Source of the DNA: an uncultured Alphaproteobacteria bacterium
GTDB taxonomy: Bacteria; Pseudomonadota; Alphaproteobacteria; Rs-D84
Direction of reading: 5' to 3'
Length of the DNA stretch: 14,328 nt
NCBI GenBank assembly: GCA_946611025.1
Contig: CAMOCR010000010.1
Coordinates: 1 to 14,328 of the forward strand
The first letter of the stretch is position 1, and every line of letters starts with the position of its first letter. The notes beneath the pieces are model-generated. The model made no database searches. It saw only the letters and a program-made list of their open reading frames with translations, and was not told the origin of the DNA. The translations under genes and the position numbers were made by a program. Of this stretch, positions 14,285-14,328 are shown in pieces.

Positions 14285-14313
14285 ATGATAACGAATTGAT
14301 TGGTTTATTGCAA
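14285..14313 (-). promoter_or_regulatory. cysS promoter
   Basis: On the minus strand TTGCAA (14313-14308), a 17-base spacer and TATCAT (14290-14285) suit a sigma-70 promoter. The start would be near 14278, with a leader of about 20 bases that includes the AGGGGA site before ATG 14257. No T-box or other leader structure is visible. Confidence 0.6.
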
Positions 14314-14328
14314 ACAAAACATGTTCGC

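Overview
The window looks like chromosomal DNA of an uncultured, fairly AT-rich alphaproteobacterium. The evidence is a TrcR/DUF1013 protein placed directly upstream of a primary sigma factor (DUF1013 is, as far as I recall, an alphaproteobacterial family), an AddA helicase of the alphaproteobacterial form, and TTGACA/TATAAT-like promoters. The genetic code appears standard: TGA is used as a stop and tryptophan is TGG. No rRNA, tRNA, CRISPR array, insertion sequence, integrase or phage gene was seen. Most genes are housekeeping genes, and the interest lies in several deviations inside them.

Layout: 2-865 (+) is the 3' part of xseA. 938-1381 (+) is a small unrecognised gene with a near-consensus promoter and a terminator shared with the convergent recN. 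On the minus strand, 6169-3054 reads as a repair operon: an AddA-type helicase, then its RecB-type nuclease domain as a separate overlapping gene, then recN. From a divergent promoter region, 6251-8197 (+) encodes a membrane-anchored coiled-coil protein of unknown role, and 8249-9355 (+) a family 2 glycosyltransferase behind a TTGACA promoter. A thymidylate kinase gene (10031-9361, -) carries a frameshift. trcR and rpoD (12718-10080, -) form an operon ended by a hairpin terminator. cysS (14257-12830, -) has its own promoter and terminator.

Functional theme: xseA, addA (split) and recN are all recombination or double-strand-break repair genes and sit within 6 kb. addB, the usual AddA partner and neighbour, is not in the window. 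The right half holds core growth genes: dTMP kinase, cell-cycle regulator, primary sigma factor and cysteinyl-tRNA synthetase.

Most notable: (1) AddA is split exactly between helicase and nuclease, with an 8-base overlap, a Shine-Dalgarno sequence for the second gene and all nuclease residues kept. (2) The housekeeping sigma factor has Asn where one of the two near-invariant promoter-melting tryptophans should be. (3) An essential-type tmk gene is broken by one base. (4) recN appears to be leaderless. No clear new defence or mobile system is visible. The coiled-coil membrane protein is the best candidate for undescribed biology.
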